Shown here piece by piece: positions 33,734 to 41,987 of a DNA stretch of 42,262 nt. Numbering within the stretch: the first letter of the stretch is position 1; each line of letters starts with the position of its first letter. The position numbers and the translations under genes were made by a program. The stretch is taken from positions 1-42,262 of the forward strand of contig JAJRQB010000070.1 in the NCBI GenBank assembly GCA_024280485.1, read 5' to 3'. Under the pieces are notes generated by a model. That model worked only from the letters and a program-made list of their open reading frames with translations. It was not told the DNA's origin and searched no databases. This stretch comes from Deltaproteobacteria bacterium. GTDB taxonomy: Bacteria > Desulfobacterota > Desulfuromonadia > Desulfuromonadales > Geopsychrobacteraceae.

Positions 33734-35950
33734 ATGAAATTTCTCAGCCCCAAGACATTGCTGTTGCTCGTCATCGCAGGCGTAGTGGCAGCATTTTTCA
33801 TCTTTGATCTTGGTCAATATCTAACTCTCGACTACCTCAAACAGCAACAAGCGGCGTTTGACAGCCTCTACCAGCAGAATCGCTTCACTATGCTGGGTGC
33901 TTATGCACTCATCTATATTTTAGTGACCGCTCTTTCACTGCCAGGCGCTACCATCATGACTCTGGCTGGTGGTGCTTTCTTTGGCCTCTGGACAGCTTTG
34001 CTGGTCGTCAGCTTTGCGAGTAGCATCGGTGCAACCCTCGCGTTTCTGGTTTCGCGTTTCTTGTTGCGTGACTGGGTCCAGGCACGCTTCGGCGACAAAC
34101 TCTCATCCATCAATCAGGGCGTTGAAAAAGAAGGGGCATTCTACCTTTTCTCATTAAGACTGGTCCCTATTTTCCCCTTCTTCGTTATTAACCTGGCGAT
34201 GGGTCTGACCCCATTAAAAGCAGGTCTTTTCTATATCGTAAGTCAGGTCGGCATGCTACCGGGAACCTTTGTCTATATCAATGCCGGCACCCAGATTGGA
34301 CAACTCGAATCGGCCGCAGGCATCCTCTCATTGCCGATGATCCTCAGCTTTGCCATGCTCGGTATTTTCCCGCTGCTGGCAAAAAAAATTATCGACCTCA
34401 TCAAGGCACGCAAGGTCTATGCAAACTATGACCGCCCTAAAAGTTTCGATTACAACCTGGTGGTTCTCGGTGGTGGTAGCGCCGGGCTGGTATCTTCACT
34501 CATCGGTAGTGCGGTCAAGGCCAAAGTCGCGCTGATCGAAAAAGATAAAATGGGTGGCGACTGTCTTAATACCGGCTGTGTACCGAGCAAGGCGCTGATC
34601 CGCAGTGCTAAAATGCTCTCCTACGCCAAACGAGCGACCGAGTTCGGCTTCAAAAGCACCAAGGTTAAATTTGATTTTGCAGATGTGATGGAACGCGTAC
34701 AGCGAGTGATCGCTAAAGTAGAGCCGCACGATTCTGCAGAACGCTTTGAAAGCCTCGGGGTAGAGGTCATTCAGGGCACAGCGATGATCAAGGATCCCTG
34801 GACGATAGAGGTCAATGGTCGCACTTTGACCACCCGCAATATTATTGTCTCGACCGGTGCACGTCCATTTGTCCCACCGATCAAAGGGCTGGAGCAGGTC
34901 GAGTATCTGACCTCTGACAACATCTGGCAGTTGCGTGAGCTCCCTGAAAAATTTATCGTGCTGGGTGGTGGGCCAATCGGCAGCGAGATGACCCAGGCTT
35001 TTGCCCGCCTCGGCAGCCAGGTCACCCAGGTCGAAATGGGTGAACGGTTAATCGGCCGTGAAGACCCGGAGGTCGGCGATTATATCCGCGCGAAATTTGA
35101 GGATGAAGGAGTCAACGTACTAACCGGGCATGCTGCACAAGAAGTCAGTGTCCGCGATGGCAAAAATTTCCTGCTCTGTGAGCACGCAGGCGAACAGGTC
35201 GAAATCGAGTTCGATCGCATTCTGATCGCTGTCGGTCGGCGCGCCAATGTTGAAGGCTTTGGCCTGCAGGAACTCGGCATCGAGCTCAATCCACAGGGGA
35301 CTATCACAGCCGATCCTTTTTTACGCACCAATTACCCTAACATCCTCTGTGCCGGTGATGTCACCGGTCCCTACCAATTCACTCATACTGCAGGTCATCA
35401 AGCCTGGTACGCCGTTGTTAACGCGCTGTTCGGGGCGCTTAAAAGCTTCAAGGTCGACTATCGCGTAGTGCCCTGGTGCACCTTCACTGACGCCGAAGTC
35501 GCACGGGTCGGGCTGAGTGAAACCGAGGCGCAAGAGCAGAAGATCCCTTACGAGGTTACCCGCTACAACCTGGATGATCTCGACCGCGCGATTGCCGACA
35601 GCGAAGACCACGGCTGGGTTAAGGTCCTGACCAAGCCGGGCAAGGATAAAATTCTTGGCGTGACGATTGTCGGGTCTCACGCCGGCGATCTGCTCTCTGA
35701 ATTTGTCCTGGCAATGAAGTATAATTTGGGGCTCAACAAAATTCTTGGCACCATCCACAGCTATCCAACACTCTCTGAAATGAACAAGATGGCTGCCGGA
35801 CAATGGAAGAAGAACCATATCCCTGAAAACCTGCTGGTCTGGGTCGAACGCTATCTCCGCTGGCAACGGGGCGAGAAAGGAGGTCCTGATGAAACTGCTA
35901 CTGAGCATGCTGCTGATCTTGCTGACAGCAACCAGCGCACTGGCCTTTGA
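33734..35950 (+). CDS. TVP38/TMEM64 (DedA-like) membrane domain fused to a FAD pyridine-nucleotide disulphide oxidoreductase
   Basis: 738 residues in two parts. Residues ~1-230 are a TVP38/TMEM64 (VTT) membrane domain with about six hydrophobic segments, including GATIMTLAGGAFFG and LRLVPIFPFFVINLAMGL. From ~240 follows a complete flavin reductase like mercuric reductase or dihydrolipoamide dehydrogenase: FAD motif LVVLGGGSAGLVSS, redox pair GGDCLNTGCVPSK, NAD(P) motif FIVLGGGPIGSEM, FAD motif ILCAGDVTG and the dimer-interface HSYPTLSEMNK. The MerA metal-binding C-terminal cysteine pair is absent. ATG at 33734 has AAGGAGG 5 nt upstream. The fusion would place a disulphide reductase at the inner membrane; its substrate is unknown. 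It overlaps the DUF547 gene by 62 nt. Confidence 0.92.
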   Translation: MKFLSPKTLLLLVIAGVVAAFFIFDLGQYLTLDYLKQQQAAFDSLYQQNRFTMLGAYALIYILVTALSLPGATIMTLAGGAFFGLWTALLVVSFASSIGATLAFLVSRFLLRDWVQARFGDKLSSINQGVEKEGAFYLFSLRLVPIFPFFVINLAMGLTPLKAGLFYIVSQVGMLPGTFVYINAGTQIGQLESAAGILSLPMILSFAMLGIFPLLAKKIIDLIKARKVYANYDRPKSFDYNLVVLGGGSAGLVSSLIGSAVKAKVALIEKDKMGGDCLNTGCVPSKALIRSAKMLSYAKRATEFGFKSTKVKFDFADVMERVQRVIAKVEPHDSAERFESLGVEVIQGTAMIKDPWTIEVNGRTLTTRNIIVSTGARPFVPPIKGLEQVEYLTSDNIWQLRELPEKFIVLGGGPIGSEMTQAFARLGSQVTQVEMGERLIGREDPEVGDYIRAKFEDEGVNVLTGHAAQEVSVRDGKNFLLCEHAGEQVEIEFDRILIAVGRRANVEGFGLQELGIELNPQGTITADPFLRTNYPNILCAGDVTGPYQFTHTAGHQAWYAVVNALFGALKSFKVDYRVVPWCTFTDAEVARVGLSETEAQEQKIPYEVTRYNLDDLDRAIADSEDHGWVKVLTKPGKDKILGVTIVGSHAGDLLSEFVLAMKYNLGLNKILGTIHSYPTLSEMNKMAAGQWKKNHIPENLLVWVERYLRWQRGEKGGPDETATEHAADLADSNQRTGL

Positions 35951-36692
35951 TGACCAGCACAGCGTTTTCGACAAACTCTTAAATAAACACGTGAAATGGG
36001 ACGACCAAGGAGTCGCCTCCAAGGTCAATTATGCCGGATTCCAGCATGACAGTACGCTGCTCAAGGACTATCTTGATGATGTGGCTGCAGTTGACCAACT
36101 CGAATTCAGCAGTTGGGACAAATCTGTGCGCCTGGCCTTTCTGATCAACGCCTACAATGCCTTCACCATCAAGTTTATCTTGAGTGGCTATCCCGATATC
36201 ACCTCAATCAAAGATCTCGGGTCGCTTTTTTCGTCGCCATGGAGTAAGGAGCTTTTCCCGCTTTTTGGTAAAAAACGCAGCCTCGATCACATTGAACACA
36301 AGATCATCCGCGCTCCCGGAGCTTATGACGATCCACGCATCCATTCTGCCGTAGTCTGTGCCTCTATCGGCTGCCCCGGGATTCGCAATGAAGCCTTCAC
36401 TGGCAGTCAACTCGAACAGCAACTCGAGGACAGCCTGCGCCGTTTTCTGTCTGACAAAAGTCGCAACAGATATAATCCCCGGAATAAAACCCTTGAAGTT
36501 TCGAAGATTTTTGACTGGTATGGTGACGACTTTGGCAACGGTTTCCGTGGCCACGAATCGCTCATATCTTTCTTGGGAGACTACGCTGATATCCTTGCGA
36601 GCTCTCAAACAGATCAAGAAAAAATAAAAATCGGTCAGGTTGAACTCGACTTTTTAGACTACGACTGGAACCTCAATAAAGCAGCCCCTTAA
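35889..36692 (+). CDS. Secreted DUF547 family protein
   Basis: 267 residues with a clear signal peptide (MKLLLSMLLILLTATSALA). DUF547 features are LAFLINAYNAFTIKFIL, DPRIHSAVVCASIGCPGIRNEAF and LEQQLEDSLRRFLSD, with two cysteines (CASIGC) typical of the family. Function is unknown; a transglutaminase/papain-like fold has been suggested for related domains. The ATG lies inside the flavoprotein gene and has GGAGG 5 nt before it, so the 62-nt overlap is supported and translation is coupled. DUF547 genes often accompany such flavoproteins, suggesting a shared periplasmic thiol or metal-related process. Confidence 0.9.
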   Translation: MKLLLSMLLILLTATSALAFDDQHSVFDKLLNKHVKWDDQGVASKVNYAGFQHDSTLLKDYLDDVAAVDQLEFSSWDKSVRLAFLINAYNAFTIKFILSGYPDITSIKDLGSLFSSPWSKELFPLFGKKRSLDHIEHKIIRAPGAYDDPRIHSAVVCASIGCPGIRNEAFTGSQLEQQLEDSLRRFLSDKSRNRYNPRNKTLEVSKIFDWYGDDFGNGFRGHESLISFLGDYADILASSQTDQEKIKIGQVELDFLDYDWNLNKAAP

Positions 36693-36716
36693 CGCCGATT
36701 GTCACCTAAATTCAAC

Positions 36717-36751
36717 AAAGGCCAGCCTGCATATAGAGCAGGCTGGCCTTT
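36717..36751 (+). terminator. Terminator after the DUF547 gene
   Basis: AAAGGCCAGCCTGC (36717-36730) and its complement (36738-36751) form a perfect 14-bp stem ending in TTT and followed by CATTATT. It closes the flavoprotein-DUF547 operon. Confidence 0.85.
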
Positions 36752-36845
36752 CATTATTCAGGCGTTGACCAACTATCATCCAACTGTCAGAATAAAGCTA
36801 TAGTTTCCATATCAGGCAGCACCAATCCACAACCGGAGAAGATCA

Positions 36846-37196
36846 ATGAAAAACCACAACAGCCGCCTCGTATACTCCGACGAAATCGGCCCTAACTGCC
36901 CCAGGTGTCACAAAGCCCTGAAAAACTGCAGCTGCCAGGCAATCAAAACTATTGGTGATGGTCAGGTGCGAGTTGAACGCCAGACCAAAGGGCGTAAAGG
37001 CAAAGGGGTCAGTCTGATCTCAGGGGTACCTCTCCCTGAGAAAGAACTAAAAGAGCTGGCCAAAGAATTGAAACAGAAGTGTGGCTGCGGTGGCACCGTC
37101 AAGAACGGGGTGATCGAGATTCAGACCGACCAGCGCGATCTGTTGATTGAAGAATTGCAAAAAAAAGGCTACCAGGCCAAAAAAGCTGGCGGTTAA
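36846..37196 (+). CDS. SUI1/YciH family translation factor-like protein
   Basis: 116 residues. The C-terminal ~70 residues are an eIF1/SUI1 fold (RKGKGVSLISGVPLPEKELKELAKELKQKCGCGGTVKNGVIEIQTDQR), the bacterial YciH type thought to act in start-site selection fidelity and stress. The N-terminus has CPRC (18-21) and CSC (28-30) cysteines that could bind zinc, plus the mid-domain KCGCGG seen in many members. The ATG is preceded by GGAGAAG. It appears to be a single-gene unit with the next gene 39 nt downstream. Confidence 0.93.
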   Translation: MKNHNSRLVYSDEIGPNCPRCHKALKNCSCQAIKTIGDGQVRVERQTKGRKGKGVSLISGVPLPEKELKELAKELKQKCGCGGTVKNGVIEIQTDQRDLLIEELQKKGYQAKKAGG

Positions 37197-37235
37197 ACAA
37201 TTACCCTGTCCCATTCTCTTATCTGGACATCTGAT

Positions 37236-39263
37236 ATGCCGAGCCAAACTGATCGTTCCGTCTGCCCTTACGATTGCCCTGATAGCTGTGGCCTGCTGGT
37301 TGAAGTTGAAAATGGCCATGCCATCAGCGTGAAGGGCGATCCTGAACATCCATTTACGCGCGGCAGCCTCTGCGCCAAGATGAACCATTATGAAAAAACC
37401 GTACATTCTCCACGCAGGTTGACCACACCCCTGCTGCGTTGTGGTGAGAAGGGCGAGGACAAGTTCAGGCCGATCTCCTGGTCTGAGGCGATAACCCGCA
37501 TCGGGGAGAACTGGCGAAAAATAATCCAGGAGTCAGGGCCAGAAGCGATCCTCCCCTATTCCTACGCTGGAACGATGGGGGTTATTCAACGCAACGCCGG
37601 GCATCCCTTCTTTCATCGTATGGGTGCATCCTTGCTGGAAAGGGGTATCTGTTCACCCGCCAAAGGGGCTGGTTGGAAAGCCATCATGGGCGACACTCCG
37701 GCACCTCACCCGGACGAGGTTCTGAATAGCGATCTGGTCATCCTCTGGAGCAGCAACGCCGCCGCGACCAATATCCATTTTTTGCATAACGTTAAACAGG
37801 CTAAAAAACGTGGGGCACAGGTCTGGGTGATCGATCTATATCATCATCAGACCACTGCCATAGCAGATCATACATTTCTCGTAAATCCCGGCAGTGACGG
37901 TGCTTTGGCACTCGGAATGATGCACATTCTGGTTCGGGATAACCTCTGCGATCTCTCTTTTATTAATAAACAGGTTCAGGGTTTTGCAGAACTTCATACC
38001 GAAATTCTGCCTGCCTATACTCCGGACGTCGTTAGTCGTATCACCGGCCTGTCCACAGAAGTTATTGAACGGATAACAAAATCCTTTGCCAGCGCACGAG
38101 CGCCTTTTATCAGTATTGGAGGCGGGATATCACGCTATACGAACGGCGCCATGTCGGTCCGCAGCATTATCGCTCTGCCTGCCCTGGTCGGTGCCTGGCA
38201 GACAGATGGTGGCGGTTGTTTCGTCGGAACCAGCACAAGTGCCGCTTTTGACATGAATCTGGTCGAGCGTAAAGATTTAATCCGTGGGAATCCACGCAGT
38301 ATCAACATGAGTCGTCTCGGCGAAGCACTCTCCGAGTTAAACGACCCACCGGTTAAAAGTCTCTACATCTACAATTCTAACCCTGCGGTGGTCGCCCCGG
38401 ATCAGAACCGGGTATTAAAAGGGTTGATCCGCAACGACCTCTTCACCATCGTCCACGAGCGATTCATGACCGACAGTGCACGTTATGCCGATATTATATT
38501 ACCAGCCATGACCTCATTGGAAACAAGCGACATCTATCGATCCTATGGCAGCTACTGTATCCAACGAACCCGTCCGCTGATTCCAGCTGTCGGCCAAAGC
38601 AAATCAAATAGAGAAGTCTTCGCGATGTTGGCGACAGAGATGGATTATTCCGACCCCTGCTTTCAACAAACGGCTGAAGGTTTAATCACTGAAATCATGG
38701 ATTCGCCAACTCTGCTTCGGCAAGGGATCGACACTGAAGCCTTCTCTGCGGGAAAAGCAGTAGAACTGCTCTATCAAAAAAAGGTTGCCTTTTCGACCCC
38801 CTCCGGCCGAATCGAAATTCTCAACCCACGGCTTGATGAAAAACTGCCGCGCTATCTGCCACTGCCAGACAGTAAGTATCCGTTGCAGTTGGTTACCGCT
38901 CCAGCTCTGAAGACTCTGAATTCAACTTTTTTTGAGCAGGATGAACTACGCGACAAAAAAATGCATATCAAGATCAACCCGACCGAAGCATTAGATCGGG
39001 GTCTGGATGAAGGTCAACTGGTGAACGCTTTCAATAACCGGGGGGATGTGGATTTTTATCTAAGAATTGACGCCGGAGTACCCGCAGGTCTGGCTGTTGC
39101 CGAGGGCGTCTGGTGGCTCGAGTTTGCACCAGGAGACCGTACAGTCAATGCTTTAACCTCTCAGCAATTAACCGACCTGGGCGGCGGCAGCACATTTTAT
39201 GACAATCGGATCGACCTGCGCTGCTCAACCAGCGACCCGCGACGGCGCTCTGAACCAGCATAG
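37236..39263 (+). CDS. Cytoplasmic molybdopterin oxidoreductase with one N-terminal 4Fe-4S cluster
   Basis: 675 residues of the DMSO reductase superfamily. The 4Fe-4S ligands are C10, C14, C18 and C46 (CPYDCPDSC...GSLCAK). The Mo/W-bis-pterin domain follows (FRPISWSEAITRIGENW; GTMGVIQRNAGHPF; LVILWSSNAAATNI; VIDLYHHQTTAIADHTFLVNPGSDGALALGM), then the C-terminal pterin-binding barrel (KIEILNPRL-like region through DRGLDEGQLVNAFN). C in ERGICSPAKG (~residue 135) is a candidate metal ligand. No Tat signal precedes the cluster, so it acts in the cytoplasm, and no electron-transfer or membrane subunits are adjacent, so its acceptor is unclear. The Shine-Dalgarno sequence is weak. Substrate unknown; do not equate with formate or nitrate enzymes. 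Confidence 0.9.
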   Translation: MPSQTDRSVCPYDCPDSCGLLVEVENGHAISVKGDPEHPFTRGSLCAKMNHYEKTVHSPRRLTTPLLRCGEKGEDKFRPISWSEAITRIGENWRKIIQESGPEAILPYSYAGTMGVIQRNAGHPFFHRMGASLLERGICSPAKGAGWKAIMGDTPAPHPDEVLNSDLVILWSSNAAATNIHFLHNVKQAKKRGAQVWVIDLYHHQTTAIADHTFLVNPGSDGALALGMMHILVRDNLCDLSFINKQVQGFAELHTEILPAYTPDVVSRITGLSTEVIERITKSFASARAPFISIGGGISRYTNGAMSVRSIIALPALVGAWQTDGGGCFVGTSTSAAFDMNLVERKDLIRGNPRSINMSRLGEALSELNDPPVKSLYIYNSNPAVVAPDQNRVLKGLIRNDLFTIVHERFMTDSARYADIILPAMTSLETSDIYRSYGSYCIQRTRPLIPAVGQSKSNREVFAMLATEMDYSDPCFQQTAEGLITEIMDSPTLLRQGIDTEAFSAGKAVELLYQKKVAFSTPSGRIEILNPRLDEKLPRYLPLPDSKYPLQLVTAPALKTLNSTFFEQDELRDKKMHIKINPTEALDRGLDEGQLVNAFNNRGDVDFYLRIDAGVPAGLAVAEGVWWLEFAPGDRTVNALTSQQLTDLGGGSTFYDNRIDLRCSTSDPRRRSEPA

Positions 39264-39430
39264 CCATCTCCAGACCCGACGCCACGAATGCTGTCAATAC
39301 CGACCTTCGCCCATCCGCTGTCGCGCTTGAAGCTTCTAATCCGGTCCTGACGCAGACATACACCAAGAGCTGCCGGGACCATCTGGCCTAATGTCCCATC
39401 GGTAAAAACAACTTGAATAAATTGATTCAA
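39197..39430 (-). CDS. Small conserved protein resembling the GSU3473 family
   Basis: 77 residues, starting with TTG at 39430, which has an AAAGGGGG ribosome-binding site 6 nt upstream. The segment FIQVVFTDGTLGQMVPA, then RQDRIRSFKRDSGWAKVGIDSIRG and YAGSERRRG, resembles small Geobacter-type proteins (IQV.Y.DG...F.R..GWV.IG.DPIRG...Y.G.ERR) that I recall as the GSU3473 family. Function unknown. Its 3' end overlaps the end of the convergent molybdopterin oxidoreductase gene by 67 nt, which is unusual for two real genes, so confidence is moderate. Confidence 0.55.
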   Translation of the reverse strand: MNQFIQVVFTDGTLGQMVPAALGVCLRQDRIRSFKRDSGWAKVGIDSIRGVGSGDGYAGSERRRGSLVEQRRSIRLS

Positions 39431-39787
39431 ACGACTGCCCCCTTTCTGCACTCACGCGGCATACTCCATCAAGTATCGCTATTGATCTTCGCACCAGTAG
39501 GCTTCTATAAAGAAACAACTTAAACATACCCACAAAAGCATGAAGCCTACTCTAACCGGACCTTAGGGTTTGAATAAATAAGCAAATTGCGCAAACAGCC
39601 AGAGCGAATCGCTACCTTTCTTGTCATCTATTTGCACATAACTGTCAACTGCCGTCCAAATAGAACACCAATCGAGTGTCTTGATTGGTGTATCGTAAAT
39701 TTTGACGCTCGGAAAACATTGAGGTTTCAGGCTATAAACGATGCCCGTTCTCCAATATTAAGCGTATGGCGCTTGCAAACCGGGCAA
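39431..39787. other. Gap between the small protein gene and the NarL-type regulator gene
   Basis: There is no convincing reading frame. It contains an inverted repeat ACACCAATC (39665-39673) with GATTGGTGT (39683-39691), about 97 nt past the regulator stop. Read leftward it is followed by TTCTATTT, so it may be a weak terminator for the regulator transcript. Confidence 0.45.
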
Positions 39788-40477
39788 TCAGGATTCATCA
39801 GCCATCCCAGGGTCAAACAGGCCCAATTTCATGGCCAACTTGACCATTTCCATGGGGTTACTAACTCCCAGTTTTTTAACAACATTAGTTCGATGTTTCT
39901 GGCCAGTTTTGTAACTTATTCCCAAAGTTTGACTTATTTTCTCAGTTGAGCTCCCCGTCAACATAAGGCGAAAATATTGCCGTTCCCGATCTGACAGTGT
40001 CTCATATTTCTCTTCATCCTTGGAAAGGTTGACCTTAGGGCCTCCAATGTAGGAGGAGACCATAGCGGAACGCAGTTGAGCACTGAAATAGTAGTTACCC
40101 ATATGAACGGCATGGATCGCGTTGATCAACTCATCGCCGGAATCTCCCTTGAGAATATAGGCAGAGGCCCCCGAGCGCAGAGCCTCCTGGGCGATGTTTT
40201 CCTTGCCATGCATAGACAGGATCACGATTTTGGTTTTGGGGGCCGCCTCACGCAACAAAGAGATCGCCTCCAACCCCCCCATCTCAGGCATTGAAATATC
40301 CAGCACCACAACATCCGGGCTAAGTTTGGCGACAACCTTCAACGCTTCTTTGCCATTCCCGGCTTCGCCGATCACGTCGAACGCGGCCTCGGTGATCAGC
40401 ATTTTCCTCAAGCCCTCGCGGACCATGACATGATCGTCAACTATAACCACCTTAATCGGCTTAATCGGCTTATTCAT
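39788..40477 (-). CDS. NarL/FixJ family response regulator
   Basis: 229 residues. The receiver (~8-125) has D14-D15, phospho-acceptor D60 in VVVLDISMPEMGG and the lysine of AYILKGDSGDE. The C-terminal LuxR-type helix-turn-helix is LSDRERQYFRLMLTGSSTEKISQTLGISYKTGQKHRTNVVKKLG. It overlaps the kinase gene by 8 nt, so the two are translationally coupled and form a pair. Targets are unknown; the surface lipoprotein gene on the other side of the kinase is the nearest candidate. Confidence 0.95.
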   Translation of the reverse strand: MNKPIKPIKVVIVDDHVMVREGLRKMLITEAAFDVIGEAGNGKEALKVVAKLSPDVVVLDISMPEMGGLEAISLLREAAPKTKIVILSMHGKENIAQEALRSGASAYILKGDSGDELINAIHAVHMGNYYFSAQLRSAMVSSYIGGPKVNLSKDEEKYETLSDRERQYFRLMLTGSSTEKISQTLGISYKTGQKHRTNVVKKLGVSNPMEMVKLAMKLGLFDPGMADES

Positions 40478-41525
40478 ACACGCCCCCTGACAGTAACGGG
40501 AATTTAACCGTTATGAATGTCCCTTTTTGGACTTCAGTTGATAAGTAAAACGCACCACCTAAATCTGCAACCCGCTCGCGAATCCCCAAAAGACCGACCC
40601 CGTGTCGCGGGTTTTGTTTCGTCTGTTTATTGGGCCGGGGATCAAACCCGACACCATGATCACCCATATTAAGGGTAATACTGGAATTATCATTTTCAAG
40701 GCGAACAATGACTGCCGAGGCCTGAGCATGTTTCGAAATATTATGCAGGCACTCCTGACAAATTCGATAGAGAGCCACCTCAGTTTCACTGTCCAGGCGT
40801 AGATTCTCAGACTCCGCCGAAGGATAGGATTCCTTGATTTCAATCTCCGGATGATTTTTGGCAAATTCGGAAACCAAACTGCGCAATGACGAAACCAATC
40901 CGAGTTGATCGAGCAGGTCCGGACGCAAGCGATGAGTCACTTCACGCAGTTCATTGCCCAATTGGCTAAGGATTCCCGAAAGTTCCTTAATCTGAGTCTT
41001 TGATTCGTCACAACTTTCAGGCAAACCTCTACGCAGAGCATCAAATCCAAACTGCAAGGCCGTCAGGGTCTGGCCACACTGATCATGCAGATCATGACTG
41101 ATCCGCTTTCGTTCATCTTCTGCGGTTTTCATCAGTTTACGGGAAAGGTGTTTGACTTCTCTGGAAAAATTCTGATGTTCCTGCCAAAAGGGACGATAAA
41201 AAAGCAGATACAGGGGACTCAGAAGAACCAGAAGAATGGTCGCATCAAGAACTCCTTCAACCACACCAGAGATATCCGGCAAAAAAACGGCCATGAGAAG
41301 CATGGCAAAGGCCTCGCACAAAAAAATTGCACCGGCCATCAATATTGTCATTTGTGTCGGATTGAGTGGGTTGGAACGTTTCCAGGAGCGAATACGTCTT
41401 ACGGGATCCCGCCGTCCGGAGAAATACTTTTCCTCGGCACCAGGATCAAGAGTTGAGGAGCTCTGCCTGACCGTCGCCCTGCGCCCCACCTTCTCTGCTT
41501 CTATGTCACATATTTTCTTAATCAC
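40470..41525 (-). CDS. Sensor histidine kinase (HisKA_3, NarX/DegS-like class)
   Basis: 351 residues. Residues ~1-57 form a strongly basic cytoplasmic extension, followed by two membrane helices (~58-82 and ~90-110) with a very short loop, a coiled coil, and the HisKA_3 phospho-acceptor H144 in DERKRISHDLHDQCGQ. The HATPase domain shows ALYRICQECLHNISKHAQA, GDHGVGFDPR and HGVGLLGIRERV. With almost no periplasmic part, it probably senses a membrane or cytoplasmic signal. It is encoded just before its regulator. Confidence 0.93.
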   Translation of the reverse strand: MIKKICDIEAEKVGRRATVRQSSSTLDPGAEEKYFSGRRDPVRRIRSWKRSNPLNPTQMTILMAGAIFLCEAFAMLLMAVFLPDISGVVEGVLDATILLVLLSPLYLLFYRPFWQEHQNFSREVKHLSRKLMKTAEDERKRISHDLHDQCGQTLTALQFGFDALRRGLPESCDESKTQIKELSGILSQLGNELREVTHRLRPDLLDQLGLVSSLRSLVSEFAKNHPEIEIKESYPSAESENLRLDSETEVALYRICQECLHNISKHAQASAVIVRLENDNSSITLNMGDHGVGFDPRPNKQTKQNPRHGVGLLGIRERVADLGGAFYLSTEVQKGTFITVKFPLLSGGVYE

Positions 41526-41987
41526 TCACATACTCTCACAATAACAGGCGGTTAGACAAGATACATCGGCCGACTGTTCGTAAGTACGACGACCCGTTCA
41601 CACCCAAAATGCCTGCGTAACTCTGAAATATCCAAGTCATTCTAATAATAACGAGATGCCTGAGGAAAACAAGAGAATCCTACGGAAAACGAGCTCTCGA
41701 AATCATCACAAAACCATTTATTAATCCCTATTTTCCCTATTTAGTCTAATCGGGAAGGCCGAATGGACTTTAAATGATCTTCTCGCCATTTTGAGGGAAA
41801 TCCTACCTTTTTTTAGGAGTCTTCTCCATTTCCAAGAGAGCACAGAGTGCATAGAATAAATTCAATCTGAGAATATGCAATGAGAGTTCCTGCTGTCTGT
41901 AGCAGATTTCAGAAGAAGTACCGAGGCTCTCTATGCCTCTCAGAAATCTCAAACCGACAGCGGCAAGAAGTTGGGAGGCTGCCTGCC
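41526..41987. other. Divergent region between kinase gene and surface lipoprotein gene
   Basis: A 462-bp stretch without a credible gene. Near the lipoprotein start the leader can fold: AGATTTC (41904-41910) with GAAATCT (41943-41949), enclosing GAGGC (41923-41927) with GCCTC (41935-41939); an alternative hairpin CTGCT/AGCAG (41890-41905) overlaps the left arm. GGGAGG (41973-41978) is the lipoprotein ribosome-binding site. I looked for a cyclic di-GMP riboswitch core here and did not find one. Confidence 0.45.

Noticed and set aside
39587-39949. 120-codon plus-strand frame
   Set aside because: It runs into the NarL-type regulator gene on the opposite strand, has no start signals and no recognisable protein features.
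41780-41987. Cyclic di-GMP (GEMM) riboswitch before the surface lipoprotein
   Set aside because: Such riboswitches are common in this group, but the conserved core sequence was not found here.
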